Positions 27,069-35,968 of a stretch of DNA of 64,000 nucleotides are shown piece after piece. Positions within the stretch are counted from its first letter, which is position 1; each line of letters starts with the position of its first letter. Made by a program: the position numbers and the translations under genes. Below the pieces are notes generated by a model. That model saw only the letters and a list, made by a program, of their open reading frames with translations. It had not been told where the DNA came from and did not search any database. Origin of the DNA: Saccharopolyspora spinosa NRRL 18395 (GTDB lineage: Bacteria; Actinomycetota; Actinomycetes; Mycobacteriales; Pseudonocardiaceae); assembly GCF_000194155.1 (NCBI RefSeq), contig NZ_GL877881.1, positions 274,611-338,610 of the forward strand, in the 5' to 3' direction.

Positions 27069-28430
27069 TTGCGCACGACGATCTGCCTTTTCACCCGCGA
27101 TCTGCGGGTGCACGACAACCCCGTCCTGCGCCACGCCGCGCGGGCCGATCGCGTGGTTCCCCTTTTCGTCTTCGACGAAACGTTGCTCCAGCTGCCCTTC
27201 ACCCGGCCGAACCGGATCGCGTTCCTGCTGGGTTGCCTGCGGGACCTACGGAGATCGCTGGGCGAGGCCGGCGGCGGCCTGGTCGTCCGGCACGGCACCC
27301 CGGCCATCGAGGTCGCTCGGCTGGTCGACGAGGTGGGTGCGACGGAGGTACACGTCGCCGCGGACGTCAGCGCCTACGCGCGGTCCCGGGAGAACGGGCT
27401 GCGGCTTGCCCTGGCCGAACACGGCTGCACGCTGCACGTCCACGAAGCCGTAGTCACCGCGCACCCGCCGGGCCGCGTCACGCCAGCCGGTAAGGACCAC
27501 TTCGCGGTGTTTACCCCGTACTTCCGGCGCTGGGTGGAAACGCCGCCGCGGCGCATCGCTGCGGCACCGGAGGCGCTGCGGATGCCCGATGGCGTGCGGA
27601 CCGGGCCGATGCCGGCCCGCGAGGACCTCTGCCCGGGCGCGCTGTCCCCCGAACTGCCCCGCGGCGGGGAAACCACGGCTCGGCAGCAGATGCTGCGGTG
27701 GTTCGAACAGGGCGTTGCCGATTACGACGAGGGGCACGACGACCTCGCGGGGGACGCGACGTCACGGCTGTCGCCCTACCTGCACTTCGGCTGCCTGTCG
27801 CCGGTGGAAATCGTCGCGCGCGCCGGCCGCAGCGAACCCGAACGCGCTTTCGTCCGCCAGCTCGCCTGGCGGGATTTCCACCACCAGATGCTGGCCGCGC
27901 GGCCGGGGTGCAGCCACCTCGACTACCGGTCCCGGGGCGACCGGTGGCGCGACGACCCGGAGGCGTTCCGGGCGTGGCGGGACGGGCGCACCGGCATACC
28001 CATCGTCGACGCCGGGATGCGCCAGCTCAGCAGAGAGGGCTGGATGCACAACCGAGCGCGGCTGATCACCGCCAGTTTCCTCACCAAAACCCTCTACCTC
28101 GACTGGCGGCTCGGCGCGCAACACTTCTTCGACCTGCTCGTCGACGGGGACGTCGCCAACAACGACATGAACTGGCAGTGGGTCGCTGGCACCGGGGCCG
28201 ACACCCGACCCAACCGGGTGCTGAACCCGATGCGCCAGGCCGAGCGGTACGACCCGAGCGGCAACTACATCCGCCGGTACGTGCCGGAACTCGCTAGCCT
28301 CCCAACGGCCGCCCTGCACGACCCCCGGCGCATGGATCCCACTGAACGCGACCGGCTCGGCTACCCCGCGCCGCTCGTCGACGTCGATGAGGCCAACGCG
28401 CACTTCCGCAACACGCGGGGGAGGTCCTGA
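27069..28430 (+). CDS. phrB: Deoxyribodipyrimidine photolyase
   Basis: A 453-residue class I CPD photolyase. N-terminal antenna-binding alpha/beta domain starts 'TICLFTRDLRVHDNPVL'. The FAD domain has 'RLSPYLHFGCLSP', 'AWRDFHHQML', 'GIPIVDAGMRQL', 'GWMHNRARL' and 'DMNWQWVAGTGADTRPNR'. The only start that fits is TTG 27069 (GAGG 11 bp upstream), because the family begins at 'LRTTICLFTRDLR'. It repairs UV cyclobutane dimers using blue light. Confidence 0.93.
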   Translation: MRTTICLFTRDLRVHDNPVLRHAARADRVVPLFVFDETLLQLPFTRPNRIAFLLGCLRDLRRSLGEAGGGLVVRHGTPAIEVARLVDEVGATEVHVAADVSAYARSRENGLRLALAEHGCTLHVHEAVVTAHPPGRVTPAGKDHFAVFTPYFRRWVETPPRRIAAAPEALRMPDGVRTGPMPAREDLCPGALSPELPRGGETTARQQMLRWFEQGVADYDEGHDDLAGDATSRLSPYLHFGCLSPVEIVARAGRSEPERAFVRQLAWRDFHHQMLAARPGCSHLDYRSRGDRWRDDPEAFRAWRDGRTGIPIVDAGMRQLSREGWMHNRARLITASFLTKTLYLDWRLGAQHFFDLLVDGDVANNDMNWQWVAGTGADTRPNRVLNPMRQAERYDPSGNYIRRYVPELASLPTAALHDPRRMDPTERDRLGYPAPLVDVDEANAHFRNTRGRS

Positions 28431-28639
28431 CGCCGGAGCCGCGCGAAGAGGCCCGCCGAATCTTCCATTCCGTTCAGCGAGCCTCCACCAACATCGAGAT
28501 CCGAACCTGCGCCCCCTCGCCCCCGGCGAAGTCCACAAGAGACAATTACCGGCGAAACCCGGTAAACCACAGCAACAAACCGACGCTGGACGCACGAAAT
28601 GCCCAGCCGGGACTGGCAGACATCGCACGTGTTGTCGGG

Positions 28640-28867
28640 TCATTTCGCGCGAGCGGTGCTCCGCTGTCGGCCGCGCTTGGCGGTGTACGGCAGCACGAAC
28701 AAGTACACGCCGGTGAACAGGAGCAGGGCGAGCGGGAGCAGCGGCACGTAGGACACCCAGATGACGGGCTCTTCCTGTGCCAAGGCGACGGTGGTGATGA
28801 TCACGGTCGCCGTGAAGGCGACGGCCAGCCAGCGGTGGCTCTGCCGAATCCACTTGTTCAAATTCAT
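28640..28867 (-). CDS. Small two-TM membrane protein
   Basis: 75 residues with an AGGAG ribosome site at ideal spacing. 'SHRWLAVAFTATVIITTVALA' and 'YVPLLPLALLLFTGVYLFVL' form two TM helices, ending in a basic tail (KRGRQRSTARAK), N-terminus probably inside. The 'R-x-SHRWLA' start resembles the first helix of PepSY-type membrane proteins. Function unknown. Confidence 0.75.
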   Translation of the reverse strand: MNLNKWIRQSHRWLAVAFTATVIITTVALAQEEPVIWVSYVPLLPLALLLFTGVYLFVLPYTAKRGRQRSTARAK

Positions 28868-29189
28868 CGGGAACTCCTCTGAAGACGGGCGGCCCCGGAC
28901 ACCGGCGACCTACCGGGGTGGGGACGTTCGGTTGCTGTGGACGTTGGTGATGGCGATCGACGGCAGCAGCGCCGCGCCTTCGGCCACCTCGGACGGCGAT
29001 TTCGCCGTTGGCCGTTCACGATGTCCACGGCAGTCACGCTAGGCGCGGCTCGGGGGCCGACGCTTCTCGATTCCTGACCGGTCTGGTCGCGACGCCGTAA
29101 TCCCCTCCGTCGCACGCGCCGCCTAGCACCTTGCACAGGTTCGGCGAAGCTGCGCAGCAGCGGCGCAGCGGCGCATCGCGATGTCCTGG
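28868..29189. other. Intergenic, no gene seen
   Basis: 322 bp between two minus-strand genes. It contains the ribosome site of the small membrane protein. No credible reading frame or strong hairpin. Confidence 0.5.
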
Positions 29190-30245
29190 TCAGCCGACGG
29201 GCTCTCGTTCCAGCAGGGCCGGGTGGCCGCTCGTTCCGCTGGGCACGGGGTAGTAGCTGTGGTGGGTGGTGGGGTCCACGGTGACCACATGCGCGTTGTC
29301 GGCGAGATGCCCGGAGCCCCTCACCTCCAGCTGGTGGTCGTGCTGGTCCAGCACCGTCAGCCAGCCGCTTTTGGCTGCCACGTACAGCCGCCGCGCGCTC
29401 GGGTCGTAGGCGAGCACGTCGGGTTGGTGGCCGACCGGTGCGGTCGCGGCGACCGCACCGGTGTCGATGTCGACGGTCAGCAGCTCGTCGTTGCCGTCGC
29501 AGGCTACGAACGCCAGTCGTTGCGGTGGGTCCAGCGCCAGCCCGTGGTCGTGGTCGCAGCCGTGCAGCGGGATCGTTCTGGTGACGGTGAGCTTGGTGGG
29601 GTCGATGACGGCGAGCTCGTCACGGGCTTGGACGTCCACCAGCATCTGATCCGCGACCGGGTCGTAGGCGACGTTGCCGACCTCGCCGCCCAGAGTGACG
29701 GTGCCCCGTGCGGTGCCGCTGGAGGCGTCGATGACGGTCTCCGAACCACCGCGTTCGTCGGTGGTCCACACGGCGTTCCGGCGCGGGTCGAACGCCAAGC
29801 CGTCGGGGTACGCGCCGGTCGGGGTCTGGTTGATCACCTGACCGGTTTCCTCGTCGATCGTGACCATCGCGTTGCTGCCGGTTGCCGTGGCGTACACCCG
29901 GTGAAGCGCGGGAACTACGAGCACACCGTGCGCTTGTGGCACGTTCGGGATCACACGCACCACGCGGTGCGCGCGAACGTCGATCTCGACGACCTCACCG
30001 GCTCCGAGATGCGCCGCGAAGAGCAGTCCGCGTTCCGAATCCAGGCTGGCGTAGTCGAATCGCGAGCTGCTCCCGGGTAGCTCCACCTCGCCCACGGCGC
30101 GCAGCGGCAGGGCCACCGTCGTTGGCGCCGGTGAACAGGCCGCGGCCAGTGCTACCACCAACACTGCGACGAAGGCCCCGATCGACGACAGCGTCCAACG
30201 TGCGCGCCGCCATGCGGCGCCGTGAGCTGATCGCATTCCAGCCAT
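29190..30245 (-). CDS. Secreted beta-propeller lipoprotein (YVTN/NHL-type repeats)
   Basis: About 351 residues from ATG 30245, chosen so that a normal lipoprotein signal follows (basic start, 'AFVAVLVVALAAAC' with a lipobox Cys); the ribosome site is weak and ATG 30236 is an alternative. The rest is a run of about 7 blades with repeating 'DPxxxxxxxxD/A' and 'V(A/V)TAPVGHQPD' type loops, as in surface YVTN propellers. Such proteins bind ligands outside the membrane; no catalytic residues are recognisable. Confidence 0.75.
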   Translation of the reverse strand: MAGMRSAHGAAWRRARWTLSSIGAFVAVLVVALAAACSPAPTTVALPLRAVGEVELPGSSSRFDYASLDSERGLLFAAHLGAGEVVEIDVRAHRVVRVIPNVPQAHGVLVVPALHRVYATATGSNAMVTIDEETGQVINQTPTGAYPDGLAFDPRRNAVWTTDERGGSETVIDASSGTARGTVTLGGEVGNVAYDPVADQMLVDVQARDELAVIDPTKLTVTRTIPLHGCDHDHGLALDPPQRLAFVACDGNDELLTVDIDTGAVAATAPVGHQPDVLAYDPSARRLYVAAKSGWLTVLDQHDHQLEVRGSGHLADNAHVVTVDPTTHHSYYPVPSGTSGHPALLEREPVG

Positions 30246-30373
30246 GCGTTTCAGGGCCGTCGACAACGCCGTGGCACTCGCCCACGCACTGCGGACGGTA
30301 GTCGACGCCACCAACGCCAAAACAGCAAAGTAGCGACACTGCGGCGAAGGTGGCCGGATTCGCCGGAGTAGGG

Positions 30374-30541
30374 TCATTCGCCTTCTGTTGCGGTATCCGC
30401 GTGGAGGCGCAGTTCGGCCTCCACGGTGGAAGCCTTCGCCCCCTGCTCACCAGGAGTCGGTTTCCTGATGTCTGCTTGCTGCTGCGGTCCCTCAGCCGGT
30501 TCGGAGGAATGTTCCCGTGGTGTCTGCTTTCCCTGCGCCAT
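30374..30541 (-). CDS. Small hydrophilic protein
   Basis: 55 residues, rich in E, Q, P and T, without hydrophobic core ('EGPQQQADIRKPTPGEQGA'). GAAGG lies at suitable spacing before ATG 30541. Similar small disordered acidic proteins are common in actinomycetes, but coding status is not certain. Confidence 0.4.
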   Translation of the reverse strand: MAQGKQTPREHSSEPAEGPQQQADIRKPTPGEQGAKASTVEAELRLHADTATEGE

Positions 30542-30964
30542 GACATCCGCCTTCGGACATGATGCAACGATCGGATGACGGAGCATCCGTCCCCTCCGCA
30601 TTCCCCCGTGGCCAGTACGGCAAACCACGGCTACCGGCCGGACGCGACGCGGGCCGCGCTGGTCTGGCGGGCCGGGAGCGCACCTGGCGCGCACTGTCCA
30701 ATGTGAACAAAAGATCCCGTTGTTCACAGCACCCAGAACGTGGACCAGCGAAGAATGGACGGTGGTGCCGGGAGATGGTGGTGCCGGGAGTCGTAGCCGC
30801 ACGGCGTGGCGGTAGCACCGCAGCCCGCCACGGTCTGGTGGAACTTGACGGTTCCGCTTCCACCGGCTCGCACCACGAGGCGAGCACGCGAAGGGCTTCT
30901 CCGGGTTGCAACTGCCGACGGCTGGGCGACGATGGAGTCGTCCTCGTGAGAGGCCGAGGAGGGC
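30542..30964. other. Divergent intergenic region
   Basis: 423 bp between the small minus-strand gene and the plus-strand gene at 30965. Base composition is GC-rich but no frame shows protein-like composition. A GAGGAGGGC ribosome site for the next gene lies at its end. Confidence 0.5.
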
Positions 30965-32255
30965 GTGGTGAGCTTCGAGCAGACGATCAGCACCAGGGCC
31001 GAGGCGCTCCAGGAACTCGCGGCCTTCCCCCTGGTCGAGACGCTCTTTCGCCCTAGGCGACGAGATCCCCGATGGCCCGCTTGCCTACCGGTCCAAGCAC
31101 GAGCCGCTTCCCCTCACAGAGCTCGAACAGATGCTCGTGCTGAGTGCGATGGGCGGGACGACGGGCTGGCACTACTCGATCACCCGCCACGCCCGCTACG
31201 CCCCGCACGTCTCGAACTACGCCGGTGCGGCCGCCGGACGCACCTTCCCCTCCGCGGCCGGGTTCCACACCTCCGAACTGTTCTTCACCGACGACTCCGG
31301 GCTCTACTTCTTCCCGACCCGCGACGCGGGCGCGCTCGTCGACCCGGCGGCCGAAGAGCTCACGCCCGAGCTGATGGTCGAGCGCCACCGCGAGCGCGTG
31401 CACCGGCTCTCCCCCGGACGGCTCTACCTCCCCGCGGAGGAGCCCTACCTCGAAGGGCACAACACCTGGTGCGTCAACGTGCCCGGCTCGCTGCTGGTGA
31501 TTCCGGTGGCCGACATCGCCCAGCACCTGATCGCAGTCCTGTGCTTCTTCGCCCAGAACGGCTACGCGATCTACGACGACGTCAACGACCGCAAGATCCC
31601 TGGACTGGAGAAGTTCAGCGGCCTGGTCGACGTCGAGGAGCCGTTCCCGCTCACCTTCAGCGAGCAGTACGCGCTCACCGAGGCCACCGCGGAACTCGGC
31701 ACCGCCTGCTACGCCGGCGTGCTCATGCTCCAAGCGATGGGGCTCGGCGGGTGGATGTTCGACGGGATCGACCGCTTCTCGATGCTCGGCGCCTCCGGGA
31801 ATCCCGACGTGCCCGGCCTCGGCTTCCGCTACGACGAGGACGAACGCTGGTCCACCCCCAACCCCACCGGCCGGGAAGGGGTTTTCGAGGCATACTGCCC
31901 ACCGCACCACCCCGACATGGCCGCCGCGGTGGAGGCGTTCGCCCAACGCAAGTTCGGGCCCGGCGGCCCGTTTCACCGCAACACCCCGGGCGCCTGGACC
32001 GACACGCCCCGGGTCCGCGGAAGCGCCCTAGTCCACGACGACGAGTTCAAGGCGTGCGTCGCGCTCCAGGCCCAGTACGTCTTCGACACCTTCGGGAAGT
32101 TCCCGGCAACGGTGCCGACGGTGTTCATCCTGAACTACGTCCAGGCGCACCACCTCGACCTCGACTTCTACGACCGCTTCTTCAAGCCCGGGGCGTACTT
32201 GCGCACACACGCCACGCACATGCAGAAGTGGCACGGCTGCGGAGAGGGCGCGTGA
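30965..32255 (+). pseudogene. Conserved hypothetical protein (possibly nitroreductase-like), frameshifted near the N-terminus
   Basis: The GTG start (30965, GAGGAGG upstream) gives 'FEQTISTRAEALQELAAFPL' and about 30 residues, then the protein continues in another frame with 'ALGDEIPDGPLAYRSKHEPL' and 'LSAMGGTTGWHYSITRHARY' to 32255. The change falls at about 31043-31055 (CTCTTTCGCC), one base too many. The joined product would be about 429 residues. 'EQMLVLSAMGGTTGWH' and paired active-site-like motifs recall nitroreductase-fold proteins, but I cannot assign the family securely. Confidence 0.6.
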
Positions 32256-32293
32256 CGCCCCCATCCGCGCCGGTGGTCTCGATATCCGGGCCG

Positions 32294-32626
32294 CTACACC
32301 CCCGATGGGCCTTGCGGGTGCGGAATGCAGATCGTCTGTCCAATCTGGATGACGTTCGGGTTGGCGATGTGGTTGTAGTGCCCCAGGAGCTGCCACCTCA
32401 CGTGGTTCTGCTCGCCGATCTCGGAGAGCGTGTCCCCATCCTGCACGGTGTAGGTCTTGCAAACGTTCCCGTTCTTCAAAAGGCGCAGAACTTGGCCGGG
32501 GAAGATGAGGTTCGCGTTCTCGATGTTGTTGATGCGCTGGAGCTCCTGCCAGGGGACGTGGAACCATTGGCCGATCTCGGAGAGCGTGTCGCCCTCCTGC
32601 ACCGTGTAAGTGTTGCAGTTGGTCAT
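32294..32626 (-). CDS. Double-LysM protein without signal peptide
   Basis: 110 residues consisting almost wholly of two LysM repeats: residues 5-49 ('YTVQEGDTLSEIGQWF', 'NLIFPGQVLRL') and 59-105 ('YTVQDGDTLSEIGEQN', 'NVIQIGQTICIP'). GAGGAGG ribosome site. There is no secretion signal, which is unusual for a peptidoglycan/chitin-binding module. Intracellular LysM proteins occur in contractile injection systems and phage-like particles, but no other such gene is nearby. Two Cys-x-Thr starts ('CNTYTV', 'CKTYTV') reflect internal duplication. Confidence 0.85.
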   Translation of the reverse strand: MTNCNTYTVQEGDTLSEIGQWFHVPWQELQRINNIENANLIFPGQVLRLLKNGNVCKTYTVQDGDTLSEIGEQNHVRWQLLGHYNHIANPNVIQIGQTICIPHPQGPSGV

Positions 32627-32782
32627 TGCTACGCCTCCTCGTGGTCAGCTGCGCGCTCGGCGCACAGACATTCCGTGTCCATGTAAGGCGCAGCCCGCGT
32701 GCTGCGGCAATGAGCAGCGGGATCCATTGAGGATCCATCTGGCCACGAACCTGACCGGTGCGCCGAGCGATCCTGGCATTGC

Positions 32783-33079
32783 TCAACCTGTTACCAACGG
32801 TTCGGCCGCATCGATACTCGTCCGCACGTCGTTCAGGAATTTCTCGTCATTGCCGACCAACGCCCTGCCGCCAGCTGCGAGGCCGCTCTGCAACAACTCC
32901 AGGTAGTTGTAGGCCTCGGCGACCTTGCGGAACGCGTCATCCGCCATGCGTCCCGCCAAAGCCGACCAGTAGACCGACCACGACTGAGCCCAAGCCTTGT
33001 CGTTCCAGCCCAGCGGCCATTCCCGGCCTTCCAGCGCTACGACCACCGCAGTGCGCGCGTCTTTGAGCTGGGACCGCAC
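32783..33079 (-). CDS. Hypothetical protein, possibly 5'-truncated
   Basis: At least 98 residues with protein-like composition: 'RSQLKDARTAVVVALEGREW', 'YWSALAGRMADDAFRKVAEA'. The frame stays open upstream into 'RERRERNDARAASKLV', which looks like the juxtamembrane start of larger actinobacterial proteins whose preceding TM helix is missing here. No good ribosome site exists; GTG 33079 is only a guess. Probably a remnant. Confidence 0.4.
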   Translation of the reverse strand: MRSQLKDARTAVVVALEGREWPLGWNDKAWAQSWSVYWSALAGRMADDAFRKVAEAYNYLELLQSGLAAGGRALVGNDEKFLNDVRTSIDAAEPLVTG

Positions 33080-33170
33080 GAGCTTGCTCGCTGCTCGGGC
33101 ATCATTGCGCTCCCTGCGCTCCCGAGGCCGGGCGGGACGCGAACCGACCGGATGGCTCCGCCGAAGGCCG

Positions 33171-33756
33171 TCAGTGCCGAAGGCTTTCGCCCGGTAGTTC
33201 CAGCGGGATCGTGGGCAGCATGATGCCCGAGTCGATCGGGGTCGCGTGCGTGACCAGCGCCCCCTCCTCGGCAAGCTCCAGCAGGTTCGGGAGCGACCAC
33301 ACCAGGCCGCCGACGCCGACTACATGGCCCATCTCGTAAGTGATGACGTCGTTGAGCGTGCCCTCTTCTTCCATCTTCGCCAGGTCGGCGGTGTCGAACG
33401 ACATCGCGCCCTTCGCGGGCAGGAAGGCCGAGGCGCCTGCGCCCGCCGTCGGTACGTGCGTCGGGCCGGCCTGACCGAGGATCCTGCCGGGACCATCGAT
33501 GCTCACCCCTTGGGCGAGGATGAGGAGGTCGTCGATGACGTCACCATCGATTTCGACCTCCGGCAGATCACCCACGATGACGCGAGCCCACCGGTCCGCG
33601 GCCTGGGCGAACGCGGCCTGCTGCACCTCCGTCAGCCCACCGAGGAACCGGACCTCGATGGTGAACGAGGACTCGGTCGCGGCAATCGCCTTCGCTTGAC
33701 CCGCATCGGCACGGGCGGTGTAGACGGTGGGGGGTGCGCGTCGCGGTTTTCGCCAT
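33171..33756 (-). pseudogene. Leishmanolysin-like metalloprotease homologue, frameshifted and lacking the first zinc His
   Basis: ATG 33756 (GGAGG upstream) gives 'MAKTATRTP', then a C6 run (33729-33734, G on the plus strand) throws the frame. With five C the protein continues as 'TVYTARADAGQAKAIAATES' and through 'EVQQAAFAQAADRWARVIVG'. It resembles the leishmanolysin-related family ('AFLPAKGAMSFDTADLAKME'), but the zinc motif HExxHxxG reads Y-E-M-G-H-V-V-G, so the first zinc ligand and with it activity is lost. Frameshift plus lost ligand suggest decay. Confidence 0.65.
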
Positions 33757-34066
33757 GATGAACACATCCTCCGCGAACAGAAAACGGAACAACATCTGGA
33801 ATATTCCCTCCCGGTCCAGATGCGTTTCGAACATGACACCGCCCCCTGCGCAATCGCAACAGCCGAAGGGCCTGGCGCCCTTACCCAAAAGCCGTTGCGG
33901 GCTAATGCTAAGCACATTCCCATCTGCGGCAGATCGAACGGTCGACGAACTAGGACCAATTGCCGTACCCACAACGGTCCTCGGCTCGGTAACGTGAACA
34001 CGAGCCGGGCGACCAGCTGGAGGCGAGGCGCCGAGTGCCGATGGCGCGGTGCCGGGGTGGTTCACA
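33757..34066. other. Divergent promoter region before the hydrolase cluster
   Basis: 310 bp, slightly more AT-rich than its surroundings, between the metalloprotease remnant and the LuxR-type gene. No reading frame of interest; it probably holds the promoter of the 34-40.5 kb gene set. Confidence 0.5.
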
Positions 34067-34783
34067 ATGATCGAGCTCATAATCATTGGCGCGACGAGGT
34101 TCTACCGGGAGGGATTGGCCCTCGTCCTGCAGAACACCGACGGATTCGTGGTCGTCTCCACCCATGCGCAGCCCGAGGAACTCGAACCCGATCTGACCGC
34201 GCGCAAGCACCCGGTGGTACTGCTTGACATCGCCGACTTGCCGGACGGCCCCAGCGCCGTGATCGCCTTGCTGGCAAGGAATCCCGGGCTGCGGATCATC
34301 ACCTTGGGCGTTTCCGACCAAGAATATGACATCCTTGCGTACGCCGAGTTGGGCGCGGCCGGTTACCTGACACGGGAACATTCGATCTCCGAACTGATTC
34401 GGACGATAAGCAGCGTTGCCAATGGGGAGTTGCGTTGTTCGCCGCGCGTTGCCGCTGCCCTGTGCCGCAGGGTGGCCGAACTGTCGGCGGAGTTACAACC
34501 CAGTCCGAGCGCGAGGGTCCTGAGTCGCAGGGAAGCGGAAGTCGCCGTGCTGCTGGAGCAGGGATTGTCCAATCAGGAGATCTCCCGGCGGTTGTGCATC
34601 GCCTTGGCGACAGTAAAGAACCACGTGCACAACATCCTGGACAAGCTGGGATTGCAGGGCCGTGCCGCGGCCGCTGCTTGGGCCCGGCAGCAACGCTTGG
34701 ACCACTCCGTCCTTGTCCGTTCCACGCTGCACCACGCCCTCCCGCCCAATAACAGACCGCACTCCAACTGCCGCCCGGATTAG
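34067..34783 (+). CDS. Orphan LuxR/NarL-type response regulator with atypical receiver
   Basis: 238 residues. The N-terminal domain has the receiver fold, with 'VVLLDIADLP' holding an Asp at the phosphorylation position and 'AAGYLTREHSISELIRTI' typical of alpha-4/5. The acidic pair after beta-1 is missing (IIIGATRF instead of I-x-D-D), so phosphorylation is doubtful. The C-terminal LuxR HTH is complete: 'LSRREAEVAVLLEQGLSNQEI' core and 'ATVKNHVHNILDKLGLQGR'. No histidine kinase is adjacent. It heads the co-directional hydrolase set and is its likely regulator. Confidence 0.85.
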   Translation: MIELIIIGATRFYREGLALVLQNTDGFVVVSTHAQPEELEPDLTARKHPVVLLDIADLPDGPSAVIALLARNPGLRIITLGVSDQEYDILAYAELGAAGYLTREHSISELIRTISSVANGELRCSPRVAAALCRRVAELSAELQPSPSARVLSRREAEVAVLLEQGLSNQEISRRLCIALATVKNHVHNILDKLGLQGRAAAAAWARQQRLDHSVLVRSTLHHALPPNNRPHSNCRPD

Positions 34784-34853
34784 CCCGCGGGAGGTAATTG
34801 CATGGCGCAGCTGGTTACCGCCGGACCACGGATGTTGGCTGATATGAGGGGGA

Positions 34854-35927
34854 ATGATGTCCGGGCATGAGGTCGTAGCAGAAGCACTGCGCCACGAACG
34901 CGATCTGCCACGGATCGAAGAAGAGTTGAACGACGACAACGCAGTTGTCGTCCGCAAGATCGCCCCCGGGCGCTCGCAGTACGTGACGAAGCCAGTCGTC
35001 GGTGCCGAGCCGGGCGAGCTGCCACGACTCGAGGCGGAATCGCGCGGGCACCTGGAGGAGTTGGTCCCGGCCGGACGCACCGCTGTCCGGAAGCTGCTGC
35101 GCGATGGCGCCCGCGCCGACGTCGATGCGGACGAGCGCGCGGCGCTGGAGGCGATCGTCCTGCTCATGGCCAGGCCCGCGATTCTGGTGCAGGACAGTCA
35201 GTTCTTCCCGGCGCCACAACCCTGGACCGACGAACTCGAAAACCACCGGGCCGCCATCGAGGACGTCCTGCCCCGCGTCGGACGGATCGAGGTCGAGGGG
35301 CATCCGGACATCGATTGGGTGGGGACGGGTTGGTTGGCGGCAGCGGACGTCGTGATGACCAACCGGCACGTCGCAACCGAGTTCGCCAGCAACGATGGTC
35401 GCGCGTGGTCGTTCGCCCCCGGCATGACGGGACGGGTGGACTACAACGAGGAACTGTCGGCTTCGCATCCCCGAGAGCTGCGGCTGACCGAGATCATCGG
35501 CATGCACGACGCCGTCGACCTGGCCTTGCTGCGGTGCGCGCCGGACGGCCCTGGCGGAACGCCTCGCATCGATCCCCTGCCCATCGCCCGCGCCCCCGGT
35601 GTTCGCAGCGGGACCAAGGTGTACGTCGTCGGTTATCCGGCCGCCGACTCCAGGCGCAACGATCCGGAGGATATGCAGCGGATCTTCGCCGGCGTCTACA
35701 ACGTCAAGCGACTGCAGCCGGGCGAGGTTCGTTCCGCATCGGGCAACGTCATCCACGACTGCTCGACCCTCGGCGGCAATTCAGGATCGTGCCTGCTCGA
35801 CCTCGAAACGTCGATGGTCATCGGCCTGCACTTCGGAGGTCGATACCTCCAGGGCAACGAGGCGGTGCCGCTGTGGCGGTTTGCGGACGACCCGCTACTC
35901 CAGCGGGCCGGGGTGGAATTCTCCTGA
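34854..35927 (+). CDS. Trypsin-like serine protease without signal peptide
   Basis: 357 residues; ATG 34854 follows GAGGGGGA. The C-terminal 220 residues are an S1/S46-like chymotrypsin-fold protease with full triad: H172 in 'TNRHVA', D222 in 'DAVDLALL', S310 in 'GGNSGS'. Residues 1-110 are a separate charged, helical N-terminal domain of unknown type, in the position where effector-associated domains sit in bacterial conflict proteases. There is no secretion signal, so the enzyme should be cytosolic. 41 bp separate it from the endonuclease gene. Confidence 0.88.
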   Translation: MMSGHEVVAEALRHERDLPRIEEELNDDNAVVVRKIAPGRSQYVTKPVVGAEPGELPRLEAESRGHLEELVPAGRTAVRKLLRDGARADVDADERAALEAIVLLMARPAILVQDSQFFPAPQPWTDELENHRAAIEDVLPRVGRIEVEGHPDIDWVGTGWLAAADVVMTNRHVATEFASNDGRAWSFAPGMTGRVDYNEELSASHPRELRLTEIIGMHDAVDLALLRCAPDGPGGTPRIDPLPIARAPGVRSGTKVYVVGYPAADSRRNDPEDMQRIFAGVYNVKRLQPGEVRSASGNVIHDCSTLGGNSGSCLLDLETSMVIGLHFGGRYLQGNEAVPLWRFADDPLLQRAGVEFS

Positions 35928-35968
35928 AGAGCACCCGACGAGTCGACCACGACACGAAAGGCCCGATC

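Noticed and set aside
31043-31055. Programmed ribosomal frameshift
   Set aside because: No slippery heptamer or downstream structure is evident; a one-base lesion is simpler.
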